Positions 36,306 to 47,816 of a stretch of DNA of 64,000 nucleotides are shown piece after piece. The notes beneath the pieces were generated by a model. It ran no database searches. It saw nothing but the letters and a program-made list of their open reading frames with translations, and was not told where the DNA came from. Origin of the DNA: Toxoplasma gondii ME49 (taxonomy: Eukaryota; Apicomplexa; Conoidasida; Eucoccidiorida; Sarcocystidae); the NCBI RefSeq assembly GCF_000006565.2, contig NC_031472.1, forward strand, positions 835,227 through 899,226. Direction: 5' to 3'. Each line of letters begins with the position of its first letter. Within the stretch, counting starts at the first letter, position 1. The translations under genes and the position numbers were made by a program.

Positions 36306-37225
36306 TTTCAGGAAAGATCTCCCGCGGTTAGAACAAGCATCACAGGGCGCAGACAGCGGAAGAGACCCTCAGGCAATTCAGAGAGGCAGAGCCGGGATGG
36401 CATCTGGCCAAGAGAGAGACAGGCCGACGAGGAAGAAACTCAAGCGGGCATGGGCGTCTCTCTCTGCAAGAGAGAACACCGAGTCGCACTGCGAATGTCC
36501 AGGCGACTTTGAATTGAAAAGAAAGTTTTTCTGTAGAAAGGAGAAACATATAGTGTAGCGGGAAAAGAAGAAGGGAGTGTAGAGAGGACAGAAAAGGAAG
36601 ACAAGGAACAGGAGACGGCGGGGGGTCTGTTATTTTTCATGCCGGCTCAGCCTGTCCTGGCCTTGTCTTTTCTTTCTCTCGACCAGAGATCCTCCCTGTC
36701 GCGTAGAGAAAGCTCGTTTCTCCAGCGATGAAGGATTTTCTCTCCATCTCGTTCGCAAGTTCTCATACTCGGGGATACGTATACGTACACCTCGAGTCCT
36801 CTTCCTCTCGTCTCGGCTTTTCTCACGTCTCGCGCAGCCGCGGCTGTTCGACTTCTCAGCTGTCTGCTTCGCCTTCCGGTCTTTTCCCAACGCATGCCTT
36901 TTCTTGGCTTGTTGCCTCTTTCCTCTCCTAGTTTTCCAGGTTTTCTTTGGAGCTCTTACAGACTCGACTTTCTCGTCTTTGTTAATCTCTTCCTCGTTTC
37001 CTTTTCCGTCGTCTGCAGCCGACGCTTCCTCTTCTCGGCTGCGTTTCCTTCTCTTTCTTTGCACTGCCAGCGTCGAAAAATTCTCCGGCCGCTTTTCGTT
37101 TCCAACTGTCTACTCCATTCTCCTTTCAGAGCCGTGTTCCGTCGGGAGGCTTTCCGCCACCATTTTTCTTTCTTGCCTCTGCATTTCCTGTCGGTTTTTC
37201 TCGTCTTTCTCTGTCAGCATCGAAC

Positions 37226-38053
37226 ATGGCGACAACAACGCGCTTAAAGAGTCGCGCTTTCTCCCACCACTCTCTCATTTCCTCGTCGACTTCTTTCTCG
37301 CCTCTCGGCTTTTTCTCTTCTCGTGGCTACCGCTCTCTCTGTGTCTCCGCTGTTTTCTCGCGTCCCCCCGTTGTCTCTGCTAATCCTTCTACCTGCTTCT
37401 CTTTTGCCTGTTCTGCTGCCTCTCCGCGCCCGCGGTGGTCTCTCTCACGTTCGTCTTCCTACTTCTCGTCCTCTTCTGAAACTTCCTCTTCTTTCTCTTC
37501 CCCCTCTTCTCTCCTTTCGGCAGCAGCGCTCCACCGAGGAGGCACTGCCTCTGTCTCTCTGGAGAACATGAGTTTCCAGGCTCTCCTTCCCCATTCTCTC
37601 CTATTGGGTGAAGAGTCGCCGTCTTCTTCTTCCTCTCTCCTTCCTCTCAGATCGAAACCTTCCCCCTCCGGATCACCCTTTGACTTTCGGCCTGCCTCAT
37701 TGTCGTCGCTCTCTTCCTATCTCTTTCCCTCTCTCTCTGCCTCTCTGTCTCCCCTTCCTCTCTCCCCGTCCTCTCTTCCACTTTCTGTTGTCTCCATCCC
37801 GCTCTCTCCCGTCGCCGATCCCCCCTGTCCTGTCTCGGCGTCGGTGTCGCCCGTCTCTCTGCCTCCCGGTGTCTCTGCTCCGGACTCCATGGTCTGCAGG
37901 CGAGACCGCGGAGGAAAGACGAAGACGAAGCTCCGACGCGAGGAGAGACGCAGGCGACGCGCGCAGACTGAACAACTTCGGGCAGCCGACAGAAAGCTCG
38001 AGAAAGGCTCCACGTCGGCTGTGAGGCCGAGCGTCGACGTAGTTCTCAACTGA
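37226..38053 (+). CDS. Hypothetical Ser-rich protein with organelle-targeting-like N-terminus
   Basis: Single open frame of 275 residues from ATG 37226 (AACATGGCG, A at -3) to a stop at 38051-38053. The first 60 residues (MATTTRLKSRAFSHHSLISS) are rich in Ser, Arg and Thr and lack acidic residues, as in mitochondrial presequences. The middle is Ser/Pro/Leu-rich low complexity. The C-terminal 55 residues are strongly basic and helical (DRGGKTKTKLRREERRRRR), the most protein-like part. I recognise no domain. It could be the 5' exon of a longer plus-strand gene that continues toward 40 kb. The upstream 36.6-37.2 kb is CT-rich and gene-free. Confidence 0.4.
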   Translation: MATTTRLKSRAFSHHSLISSSTSFSPLGFFSSRGYRSLCVSAVFSRPPVVSANPSTCFSFACSAASPRPRWSLSRSSSYFSSSSETSSSFSSPSSLLSAAALHRGGTASVSLENMSFQALLPHSLLLGEESPSSSSSLLPLRSKPSPSGSPFDFRPASLSSLSSYLFPSLSASLSPLPLSPSSLPLSVVSIPLSPVADPPCPVSASVSPVSLPPGVSAPDSMVCRRDRGGKTKTKLRREERRRRRAQTEQLRAADRKLEKGSTSAVRPSVDVVLN

Positions 38054-40027
38054 CCAGGAAACGGGGAGAGGAGACAGGAGAGAAGCAACAGAAGAGGAGA
38101 CAGGAGAGAAAAAAGAGAAGAGGCGAAGCAGGCAAACGAGGCCGGAAGGAAGAGGGTAGAGGCGGGGAGTTGATGAGGAAGAGGGAGAATGTCCTGATAT
38201 GTGAGAGACGAGCTCCGTGGTAGGCAACGCGCAAAAATACGGTGTCGATTGTTTCGAGGATAGAACTAACAAAGAAGCGGGTGGAGCGAGAGAGAGAGAA
38301 AGAAGAGACGAATGGACAAGAGCGCAAGATGAGAGTTCAGAAAACGAGAGAAATTTCCATGCTCCCCGTGTCTTTGCTTTTTCGTGTTCCTCTGCTGCAG
38401 TGGTCTATGTGACGCTCCCCAGTTTCTTCTCTTGAATTTTATCTCCGCGAAAAACGTCCTCACGTTTTCCTCTTTTTTTCCTGAAAATAAATGCTCGGCT
38501 TCTTCGCCGTCGGCGAGCTCTTTTATTCTTTTGCGAGGTGAAATGGCGCCTCCCTCACAAAATGTTTTTTTCATTCGACAAAAAAGCTTAAGCCGTTGCC
38601 CTGTTCCCTCGTTCGACCAGTGCCCCATTCGCGTGAGCTTACGCATGCACATTCATATTTCAACATGCACATGGATGCTTATGGCCATATACAGTTTTTA
38701 TATCTATATCTATATATATGTATATACATGTATATATAAGTATATATAAGTATATATATTATATGTGTAGACCATCGGCGCTGTTGTGCCCATGTGTGAA
38801 GTTGCCTTGAATGGTAGGAGAGGAGTCTGTTTTTTTTCCGGGGAGGCGGCTCAACTTCGAAAAGCTCGGTGTCTCGTCCTGAGACTGTTCCCTGGTCGAC
38901 TGTCGGCTCGACAACGGGAGCGAGGAGCGAGTGTAGACATTTCGCAGTACAGACTCTTTAGTCTCTTCTGGTCCGATCCCCGCTTCGCCTTGAGCGGCAC
39001 GAGGAGGGCTGTGTGCAAAAATGCAGATGACTTTGGGAAAGACAGACAGAGAGAGATAGAGAGGACGAAAGGCGACACAGATTGCGCTTTCGATTTGTGA
39101 ATAGGAACAATGAGGATGTCTATCAGCCGCATCAAGAGGAGCAGCGGCGTAGTGAGGAAGCTGTCATAGACAAGTTGAGAGGGGAGGCATGTTGTTTTAA
39201 CGAATGAGCGAAGACGATTGCGACAGACAAAACCTCGCTGAGGTAAAGAGCGGTTGGTACACAGACCGACCAGGTCGGAAGCAGAACATTAGTAGAGAAA
39301 AAAGACAAGCACAGAGACCAGGGACAGGGGGAGAGGCACAAGAGAGACTGTTCTGTATGTTCCACGAACTTTGCTTTCTTTCACTCCGGTGCCGGATCTG
39401 ACTTTCGTTCGCGGCTCCACGATGACAGTTTCAACCACAAGGTCGTTTCGCGACGTTGAGACACGAGAATAGCGTCCACAAAGAGCATGCCGGCGACAAT
39501 GTGGAGTACATTTTAGAAACTGAGGTCAAAAGGCTTTGTCAAATCACATGGACTGTTCATCTGGTGGGCCTTTCCGAATTCCTGGCGACCTTGCGACTCG
39601 TGTCTTTTCCCAATCTCTTTCTCGTTGGCAGGTGTACACCAATCACAGAGCATCGGGATTTCTCAATCACCTCACTGGACTTCTATTCACTATACTAGAT
39701 GGAAGCGAACTGTCTCCGTTCTCTCTTTCTCTGCCTGCCTCTCTCATGAAGAAGGAGGCGCTTCATCTCTCTCATCACTGGAGTTGTTGTCAGCAACCTA
39801 ACTGTCGGCCACTAAGCAGAGCATGCAGCTCGGCAGTCGCGAGCCGCTTTGTCAGCCTCAGAACTCCTGCTGGGGGTGTCTCATTCCCTCGTCCTCCCCG
39901 TTGCGTTTCTGCCCTCTTTCCGTCTTCTCTCTTCTTTTTCTGTTCACCTCCACCCGAGCGGTGCTCCACACCCTCGCTGTTCTCGATCTTCCCTCCGTTC
40001 TCTCTCGTCTCGCTCGCTCTCCTCGAG
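38054..40027. other. Intergenic or intronic stretch, no gene assigned
   Basis: Contains a microsatellite (38700-38765) and several short open frames on both strands. None has homology, a clear ATG or paired splice sites. It would be intron if the 37.2 kb and 40 kb plus-strand pieces belong to one gene. Confidence 0.45.
38700..38765. repeat. TA-rich microsatellite
   Basis: TATATC and TATATATG runs with GTATATAAG interruptions. Confidence 0.85.
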
Positions 40028-40840
40028 GCTGGCCCGGCCGGCTGAGGCGCCCCAGAGGGGAGCGCTCGCGAACGAGATCGCCGCGAAGTCGGAGAAAGGA
40101 ACCAAGTCACGGCAGATGGAATCAGCGCAGAAGCGGAGGCACACGCTAGAGAGGCAGAAGGATGCGAAGCGGTTTCTGGAGAAGGCTGCGAAGACGCAGC
40201 GGTGGCGCAAGTGACTGTTCTCTCTGGGGAGACGCGACCGCAAGTCTCGAGAGAGAAACGCGGCGACGACCGTGAAAAAACACAAGGTCGACTTTGCTTT
40301 CCTTCGCCACTCAGTATGTCCTTGTCGCGTATTCCATCTTCTCGGCGGCTTCGCGTTTCCCCACACTTCGCATTGGTTTCCTTTCTGGGTTGTGGGATTG
40401 TCTCCGCCGGGACGCTCTGACGCAAGGCACTCTCTTCCTTGCGTTTCTTTTCTCTTTTCGGCCTGTCGCTCGTCCTTTCTGGAAGAGACGCCGGCTCCAC
40501 TGAGACGGCTGAGGCCGCCAGAGGCGATGCCAAGAAGGAGGAAGACTCCCGCGCCGGCCGAGGCCTCACAGCGTCTCCGCCACAGGCGACGCCAGCGGGT
40601 GACCTCGCGGCGGCGCGGAGAGCAAGCGTCGCCGCAGAGTCTCTTAGAGCTCGCGCTGGAGAGCAGGAAGAGAACGAGGAGAAGGAAGAAGAAGATGCGG
40701 ACGTGGAGGAGGAAGGCGAGCAGAAAGAGTTGACCGAAGAAACGGAGGAGCTGGAAGACGCAGAGGCAAGCAGAGAGGCGAAGTCGGGAGGAGGAAGCAG
40801 AAGCGGGCGGCTCTTGGCGTGCGGTCTGCGACTCCCCTGA
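40028..40840 (+). CDS. Candidate coding exons of a charged helical protein; strand uncertain
   Basis: Exon 40028-40210 follows a long CT-rich tract and encodes a charged helix (SRQMESAQKRRHTLERQKDA) ending at AA|GTGACT in phase 2. The next piece, from 40486 after another CT-rich tract, joins in matching phase and encodes an acidic helix (ENEEKEEEDADVEEEGEQKE). It either ends at the stop 40838-40840 or is spliced at a GC-type site near 40765. A further helical stretch (EASSEQKQAKTREQKAF) lies at about 40966-41093, but I could not link it in phase. The minus strand is open for about 500 codons across the same region (39790-41295) and is the competing reading. I prefer plus because its presumed introns have pyrimidine-rich 3' ends. 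No family is recognised. Confidence 0.3.
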
Positions 40841-41973
40841 TGTCCCTGGGAGTTCTCAGGATGCCGAGGAGATCGCAAAAGAGAGAGGGTGTTTGATTTC
40901 ATTCTTCGCTCGAGGGCACAGTGCACCTCTCTCGCGCCCGGTGTTCTCGTCGTCCAGGGGATTGTCGCCTCCGGCTTGCAGACAGCAGGTGCTGGCAGAA
41001 GCTTCGAGCGAGCAGAAACAGGCCAAGACGCGGGAGCAGAAGGCGTTTGCGCTTGCGCGTCAGGCGGAGACCCCAAAGGTCGCGAGGCCTCAAGAAGACA
41101 GGTTTGGACGTGATGCATGCGACTGTGAAAGGCCGAGTGCAGAAGCTGCATCTGCGGGGAGAAAGGCGAAACGGCACACAGAGGCGGCAGGGGAAAAGCC
41201 GGAAAGTGAGCGGCTGACGGCGAGGCATGGCCAGAGGAGCGATGGGGAGGACGATAACGAGAACAGAGCGAGAGGAAACAACGACGAAGTGACACCGCGA
41301 AAGAGAAGATAAAAGCTGCGAAAGAAGAACCAGGAACAAGGAGAGTGGAACATCACACAGAGACCCAGAAAACGATAACGGGAAGCAGCAGAGGAAGAGG
41401 AAAGAATGTTAAGCAAATTTAATCGGAAATGAGGAATCGGTCGCGAACGAGATGCCCGGGATGCCGCGAAACGATCGAGAGAGTGGCGACCATTTTGCTT
41501 GAGCTCGAGCGAACTCGGTCAGCTCGAAATCCTAAGCACAACATCTTCAGTGATCGACCTCTTCGTTTGCGAGTCCCCGTTTTCAAAGGTCCTCACTTTT
41601 CGTTCAGCCTTTACCTACTCCGTTGGCATCTATCGTTGGGTCCAGGGTGCTGCTCCACCGCAAGTATCTATGCATACATGCATGTATGTTTATATCCATG
41701 TAATTTACAAAGGGAGACAGATATGAAGAGACGTCTTTGTGTTGCAGAGAATGTGACTGTTTTCCTCCTTGATGCACTGTGCTGTTATCTGGACTTCTAG
41801 TGTCTAACGGTGACAGGTGAAGTATCTCGTAACGGGCATTTACGTCTTGTTTTTTACAAGCGTCTGCTCGCTGTTTTTTTCCGTGACTTGTCGGCAAAGG
41901 CTCTTCAAGTGTTTCAGCATTCGCGCTCTCTCTCCACGGAGTTCTGCAGGATCATTCCTTCTCGCTCTCTTCA
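40841..41973. other. Stretch without an assigned gene
   Basis: The first part may hold one more exon of the candidate plus-strand gene (about 40966-41093). From about 41320 to 41973 I see no coding signal on either strand. This is the 3' flank of the minus-strand coiled-coil gene that ends at 41974. Confidence 0.45.
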
Positions 41974-44900
41974 CTAGAGGTCTCTCCTGTCTCTCGCAAG
42001 CACCCTTGACGCTCCTCTGTCCACCCCCAGCACCATGACTTGTTTCTGACTCTCGCCTCTCCCTACCTGCTCGAGACGCGTTTGTGTCTCCTGCAACTCT
42101 GCCAGCAGGCCGTTTTCTTTTTCGGTTTTCGCGTCCAACCTGCGTTGCCAGGCAGCCTCGGCTGCTTCGTGCTCTTCCCTCGTCTTTCGCGCCATCTCTT
42201 CAGCGGCACACAGCGCTGCTTTCACCTGTGCGATTTCTCTGAATTCAAGATCCAGAAGAAAGAAGCCACTACGTCTCTCTGGACTCTCAGACTTCACTCT
42301 TTGTTTCCCTCTTCGTTTCGTCTCCTCTAAACACGAAGCTCTGGAGTGTGTCTCAGAGTCATCCGAGCACCTGCCGTCGCCTCCACCTCTGCCTTGTAGG
42401 CTCCCAGAACGCTCTGTCTCTTCCTCATTCTCTCTGGCTTCTCGTGTCCCGCGACAACCGCCTCTCCCGTCCTCCAACGCTCCCCCGGTCTCTCCCCAAG
42501 TGGACGCACCAACAGATGTCACTTGCGAGGCCGCGTATCGGCCTCCTGCTCGCGCCTCCGCGTTCGTTCCCTAATTCGCCTTCGTTGACGCAGAGACTCC
42601 TCTTAGGTTCACCCGCGTACTGAAGCTTTCCGCGCCGTGCTCCCATCCTTCTCGCCACCCGCCTCACCTGCTCGTTGCCTCCACGGCCTTCTGCGACTCG
42701 CGAATTCTCTCTGCTTCTCGCTCAGCCGCTGTCACCGCTGCCGTCTCCAGCGCAGCTTCAGCAGCGCCAGCCTTTCTTTCCGCCGTCGACGCTCGGAGCT
42801 CGGCATCCCTCGCAGACTCCAAGGCGAGTCGCGCTTTCCTCTCCACCTTCGCGAACTCGGCGTTCCTCTTGGCGAGCTTTGCAGAAGCTGCTGCCAGCAG
42901 CGACTTTGTTTCCTCGTGAGCGAGACGGTGGGCGGCACACGATTCTCGCAGAGTCTCCTTCTCCTGCTGGCGCGGCGTCCGCGACCGTCGGGAGACAGGA
43001 GACAGGGAGGAAAGGAGACGTAAAGCCGCGAAAGACGCGAGGGCCCCCAAACGCGAGAGCGGCAAGAGACGGGGAGACAACGCGGCAGAGAAGAGAGAGG
43101 CAACAGACAGAACGAGGACAGACCGACGCAGACCGATGCCAAGAAAGGAAACAGAAACAGTGTGCCAAGACCCAATCGAGACCAAGCGGTGGTCTCTCCC
43201 AAGGACGGTACGGAGTGTCTCCTCGTGCAGAAGAAGTTCCGCCGGTTTCATGCGTTTACTTCTCCGAGACCTTTCTCCCTCTTCTCGGACGTGTAGGACC
43301 CCCCTCTCTAGTTAGATGCTGCATCCCTCTCTCCACTGTAGCTCCGTCTTTTTCTCGGTCTATTGCTCGTTGTGTGCAAGTTTCTCTCTAGGCTTCGCTC
43401 TGTTCGGTCCTCTGTCTGCGTCTGTCTGCACTCCCTCCTTCTGCTTCTTTTACTGACCTCTGCCTGTCTGAGCCTCTCGAGCAGCTGCAGCTGGTGCGCC
43501 TCTAGGCGTTCGACTTCTTCCTCAGCTTGCGTCACGCGTCTCTGATACTCTTCCTGTTTCACCAACAGCCTCCCAAGCTGTTCTCGAAATGTCTCGTCTT
43601 CGCGATCTCTCTGCACAAACTCCGGTTCGCTCTCTGGCGGAGAACACCCTCGTCGTGCGTGGTCGCCTGCGTCTCCTTCACGGGCTCCAGTGTCTCCTTC
43701 ACGGGCTCCAGTGTCTCCTTCGCGGGCCGAGCTGCCTTCGTCTGTAAGGCGGCGCATCCGCAGCGAATCCGCGCCAGAGAAAGGGTGGAAAGCGAAGACA
43801 AAGAAAGGCAAAAACGAGACAGAAAACGGCAAGCACGGACGAGGGGAAGACGCGAGCTCAGGCTGCGTGCAAAGGGCAAAAGAAGGAAGAGGAGGAGACA
43901 ACGAAGCCGACAACTGAGAGACAGCGGGAAGGACAGAGGAGGACATGCTCAAGGCGTCTTGGCCTGGGGGCCTCACCCGGGGCAGGATGAAGGGAAGGCA
44001 ATCCAGAGCTCAGAACGTACTTATATCTCCTTTACGGAGCCCACAAGACGCCTCAAGACGAGAGAACAAGACAGACATGTGACCCGCGGGAGACTGAGAG
44101 TGGGGGGAAATCAACGAGTAGCACGGAGACGTCGGTGAGATAATGGTGGATGTATGCGAGGTGTCAAAGAGAGGAAAAACCACTTACTCTGCCTGGGATG
44201 TTTTTTAGCCTGAAGGAAAGGCGAAGAGACACACATGGGTGGATCTGAGAAACAGGGTCTCTTCACCCTCTCGCAGATTCCTCAAGCGGAGACAGCCGTT
44301 CCTCCTCTGTCACGGAAATCGAAAGACGAGGAAGACAAGGTTTCTGCAACTGTCTTTGTGGCGGAAACTGAGAAACGGGGGTATTCGCAAAAAGACGTTT
44401 CGTCCAGCTGCCTCCCGAGAGGATATTTCTTTTTTCACACAGTTCATAGCGAGAGAAACAATTCTTCGCATCTTTCCACGCATGTGTCTTATTTGCATCT
44501 TTACGTAGAATCGCGCAGATTGTTTCGTGTATATATACATATGAATAAAAAAAATGGATTTCAGGGTACATGTTCTCATATATATATGTATATGAATTCA
44601 TATATCTATATATGCTTACATATCTATATATGAATATATATAGATATGACTTTGTATATCTGTGCAGGTCTCTTGGTGTGAACAGGCAGGTGGAGAGTGT
44701 GCCGCTTGTGTTCTTTCTGTTCTTTTTCTTTTAGTTGCCGATTACTTTTCATTCTTCTTCAGGTGAGTTTTGCGCGTGGCGACTGTGAAACTGTTCGGTC
44801 AAATGTGGAGATCTCTGCGTCGCTTTGTTTTCTCAGTTGCCAAATCCCTCTCTCCGCTTGCTCCTATCGCGTCTGCCCCGTCCTTGTCATGTTTCTCCCG

Positions 44901-47192
44901 CGCGGTCCACTCTCGCCTTTCTTTGTCGCAGCGTTTCCTCTCTGGGTGTATCTTCATCCATACGTCCGTACCGAATCCTCAATTTGCCGAGAAAGCAGGT
45001 GAACTGTGGCCGCCAGACGCGCCTTCTCCGCTAGCGCCGCTGCAAGCGCCTCCTCGCATCTACGAAGAGCGTACAGGCGCCGTAAAAGGAATTTCGCAAA
45101 CGAGAGACTGTCTCCGAGTTCGTCGTGATGAGTCAAGACGAAGACATGCACTGGATTGCGTTCACGAAGAAACGAAGGGCAAACAACGAAAGAGCGAGTT
45201 CGCGCGAGGTCGGAGTGACGCCCTGGCCTCTGAAGCTGTCTCTGTGTCTGAAGGGTGTGGGTGTTCCATCCTTTCTCTCGGAGACAACGTGTGTGGTTGG
45301 CTCGGTGAATCTCGCAGCACAGTCTTCCCCCTCCGCCGCACCGAGTTCAGCTGTTCGTTACTTTTTAAGTGAAGGACAAACTCTAAGGGGATTCACAGAT
45401 CTCCTTCTCGCGTGTCTTCGAGACTAGCTGTTTCAGATGTCCCCAAAGCTGGAAGCGGCATGAGCACCCGCCCAAGTAGCTTCCCCTAGTCTCCTCGAAC
45501 GCCTTTGTTCCAAAGGCAGATCCACCACTCTCATCTCGCTGGCGGTTTTTCCTCTGCGTCGATCGACTTGCTGGTCTCCCTGGTGCATGGAAAAGGAAGA
45601 ATTCCTCTCACTTCCGAAGCTCCTCGTTGCTCCGCCGGAACCTCTGCGCGAGGTCGTCGCATGTCCACTCCAGAGCTGCCGTCCGCGCCTGAGGCGAAAT
45701 AACGACAAACGAAGAAGACTAAAATGCGCAGAAAGAAAGAAGAAACTGGCAGAGGGAAAGAAGAAGATTAGAGTGTCAAGAAGAAGACGAAGGAACGAAG
45801 GAGCGGCGGAGATTCAAGAAGATGCTGGTGAAGGCGAAGAAGGAAGCAAGGTGTCGAGGAGACAGGAAAGGAAGGCCGAAACGCCGCAAACCACGAAGGC
45901 GTCGAAGAAGAGGCGGGAGGAGCGGACGAAGCAGCATCAGAAGACCGATGAGGCGACGCGAACGAGAAGGAGAACGAGAAGTAAAAGAGACTCCAAACGG
46001 CGAGCGAACAGTTGACGCAGGAGAGGCCGAAAGGACGCGGAGAAAGCGAGTGAGAGGCAGACGCAGGGGCAGAAAGTGATCGTGGAGAAGCGAACACCGT
46101 ATATGAAATCGCAGACGGAGACGACCGTCGGTCGAAAACGGATCGGGACAAGCGGCAGACGAAGGTAGCTGAGTGGAGGTAAGCTTGGTGTGCAAGACGC
46201 GAGGGCGCAAGACAACAGCGAATCTTGGCGCCCCCTAGCGCAGCCAGCAAGCGGCGGCGGGCCGTCAGGCGCTGCGAACAGGAACGGAACCCACTAGGAG
46301 ACTTCGCACAAACGACCGGCGACGGTGCTGCACATATGACTAGCGTCGCCTCACCTGGCAAAGTCCAGAGGCGCGTTGCGTGTCTCTCGCTTCTCTTGCG
46401 CAGCTGCAAAGAAAGGCAGTGCGACGGCGGAGGACCATCGCCGGTCAGAGAGAGAGAGGCAAACTTCATCATCGCGCGGACGAACACTGGGAACACCAAC
46501 GTTTGCGTCATCCGCGAGGCGTTGATGGCAGTGGAACTTGCCGCGAGCGTGGAGGCTGTCCCTCGTCTCACGCGGCGCGCAGCAAGTCTCGGTCTCGGCT
46601 TCACTGGGAAAAAATGCTTTTGTCGAGAGGTTCCCTTGCTCAGCGGAGTCCCTCTCTCGGCTTTTCGGCAACGATGGCAACAACGAGTTTCTGCGCTTTC
46701 AGCCTGTCGGTGAAGTGCTCGCGTTTTTGCGAGTCGGTTCCGTTCTCGACTCTGACAGCCATTTTTCTCTGGTCCGCCGTGAGTTCGGTTTCTCCCGAGC
46801 GATCCTTTCCCCTTCCGGTTTCTTTTCTCCCTCCTACGAGTCTCTGGGTTCGACTCGGCGCGACCTACTCATGGCCTCCTGAGCACTCGTCGTCCTCTGG
46901 GCAGCGTGGACCTTGGACATCTCCAGCTTCGTCGTCCTGCACAGTCGGGGGAAGGAAACATAAAAAAGTCGGAACACCGGGGATAGACGAACTCTTTTCC
47001 AGAAGCAGGGCGAGGAGACCAACGTGAGAGAGGTACGGCCAGAAGGGAAGACCGAGGCTCTTGTCGGGCGCCTCGGACTCCTGCTGTATTCTGGAGAGCT
47101 TTCCTTGCCTCGCTTCAAGCTCCAGTATGTCACCAGAGCGCAGCAACGGAAAGGGTGTTGCAGGATTCGGAATAGACTTCAGTGAGCGCCAT
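41974..47192 (-). CDS. Multi-exon coiled-coil protein
   Basis: Minus-strand exons, all phase-consistent: 47192-47134 (ATG, MALTEVYSESC), 46936-46865, 46403-46355 (least certain), 45688-45612, 45059-44972, 43610-43458, 42966-42668 and 42238-41974 (stop). The model encodes about 352 residues, and nearly all of it after the first 40 is heptad-rich coiled coil: EWTCDDLAQRFRRSNEELR, CEEALAAALAEKARLAATV, EYQRRVTQAEEEVERLEAH, LALESARDAELRASTAERKA, RKTREEHEAAEAAWQRRLDA. The donor of exon 2 is weak (GTCGCG; GTAGGT four bases earlier is an alternative), so exons between 46.9 and 45.7 kb may be missing or wrong. No signal peptide or membrane span is present. A cytoskeletal or structural role is likely but not shown. 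Confidence 0.6.
43681..43740. repeat. 21-base tandem repeat
   Basis: Three copies, the last imperfect, of a 21-base unit containing GGGCTCCAGTGTCTCCTTCA, just upstream (in gene sense) of the 43610-43458 exon. If coding, it would encode a repeated seven-residue Lys/Glu-type unit. Confidence 0.85.
44525..44650. repeat. TA-rich microsatellite in coiled-coil gene intron
   Basis: Irregular TATA/CATA/TGAA runs between exons of the minus-strand coiled-coil gene. Confidence 0.85.
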
Positions 47193-47816
47193 TTGCTTGG
47201 AGGACAGAAACGCCCAGAAAGATAGGGGAGTTGAGGTGAAAAAGGCTGCAGGTCGAGCATAATAACGGAAAGCGTGTATGAGGAGTCAAACCGACTGGCC
47301 AGAGTCACCGCGGCTAAATTGCTGGCCCAACGCTGCAGACTTCGAAGTCGCGAGAAACAAAGCTCCACCTCAGGAGAGCCGCGAGTCACGAGCTGTACAG
47401 ACACGGAGAGCACTCGGACGATCCCAACAGGCAGGGGAGGAGGCGCAGACGTCGGCCGGTCAGGATGAGAGAGGACAGAAAGATGCGTTTGTGCAGCAAA
47501 TCTGGAGATGAAACGCGAAGCACCAGACAGACGAGAAGGCGACACCCGGGGGAGCGAAGACGCGCAAGTCAACCAGTAGGGGAACAGGGGAACACCGGAG
47601 GAGGAGAAGGGGAAATCGAAGAGAGATGATGACGAAAGCGCCGACTGGAAACCGGGGAGAACCGCCAGCAGAGAGAAATGGAAGAAAAACAGAAAGGCGG
47701 GAGACAGACCAACAAGGAACAGCGCACAAAGACCAGATGAAGCAGGCTTCAGGACGCTTTGGCGGTACGAGGGAGACAGAGGAAAATCTCGATTGTTGGC
47801 ACGACGAAAGCAGGCC
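47193..47816. other. Short gap between two minus-strand genes
   Basis: Upstream of the coiled-coil gene and downstream of the secreted coiled-coil gene. An open minus frame crosses it without an ATG, homology or splice links. It should contain the promoter of the gene starting at 47192. Confidence 0.45.

Noticed and set aside
39790..41295. Minus-strand frame of about 500 codons as a gene
   Set aside because: No ATG at its start, Ser/Arg/Pro/Ala-rich composition typical of antisense to charged helices, and pyrimidine-rich intron-like tracts on the other strand. Not excluded, but not preferred.
43681..43740. CRISPR-like repeat
   Set aside because: Direct tandem repeat without spacers in a eukaryotic genome; a minisatellite.
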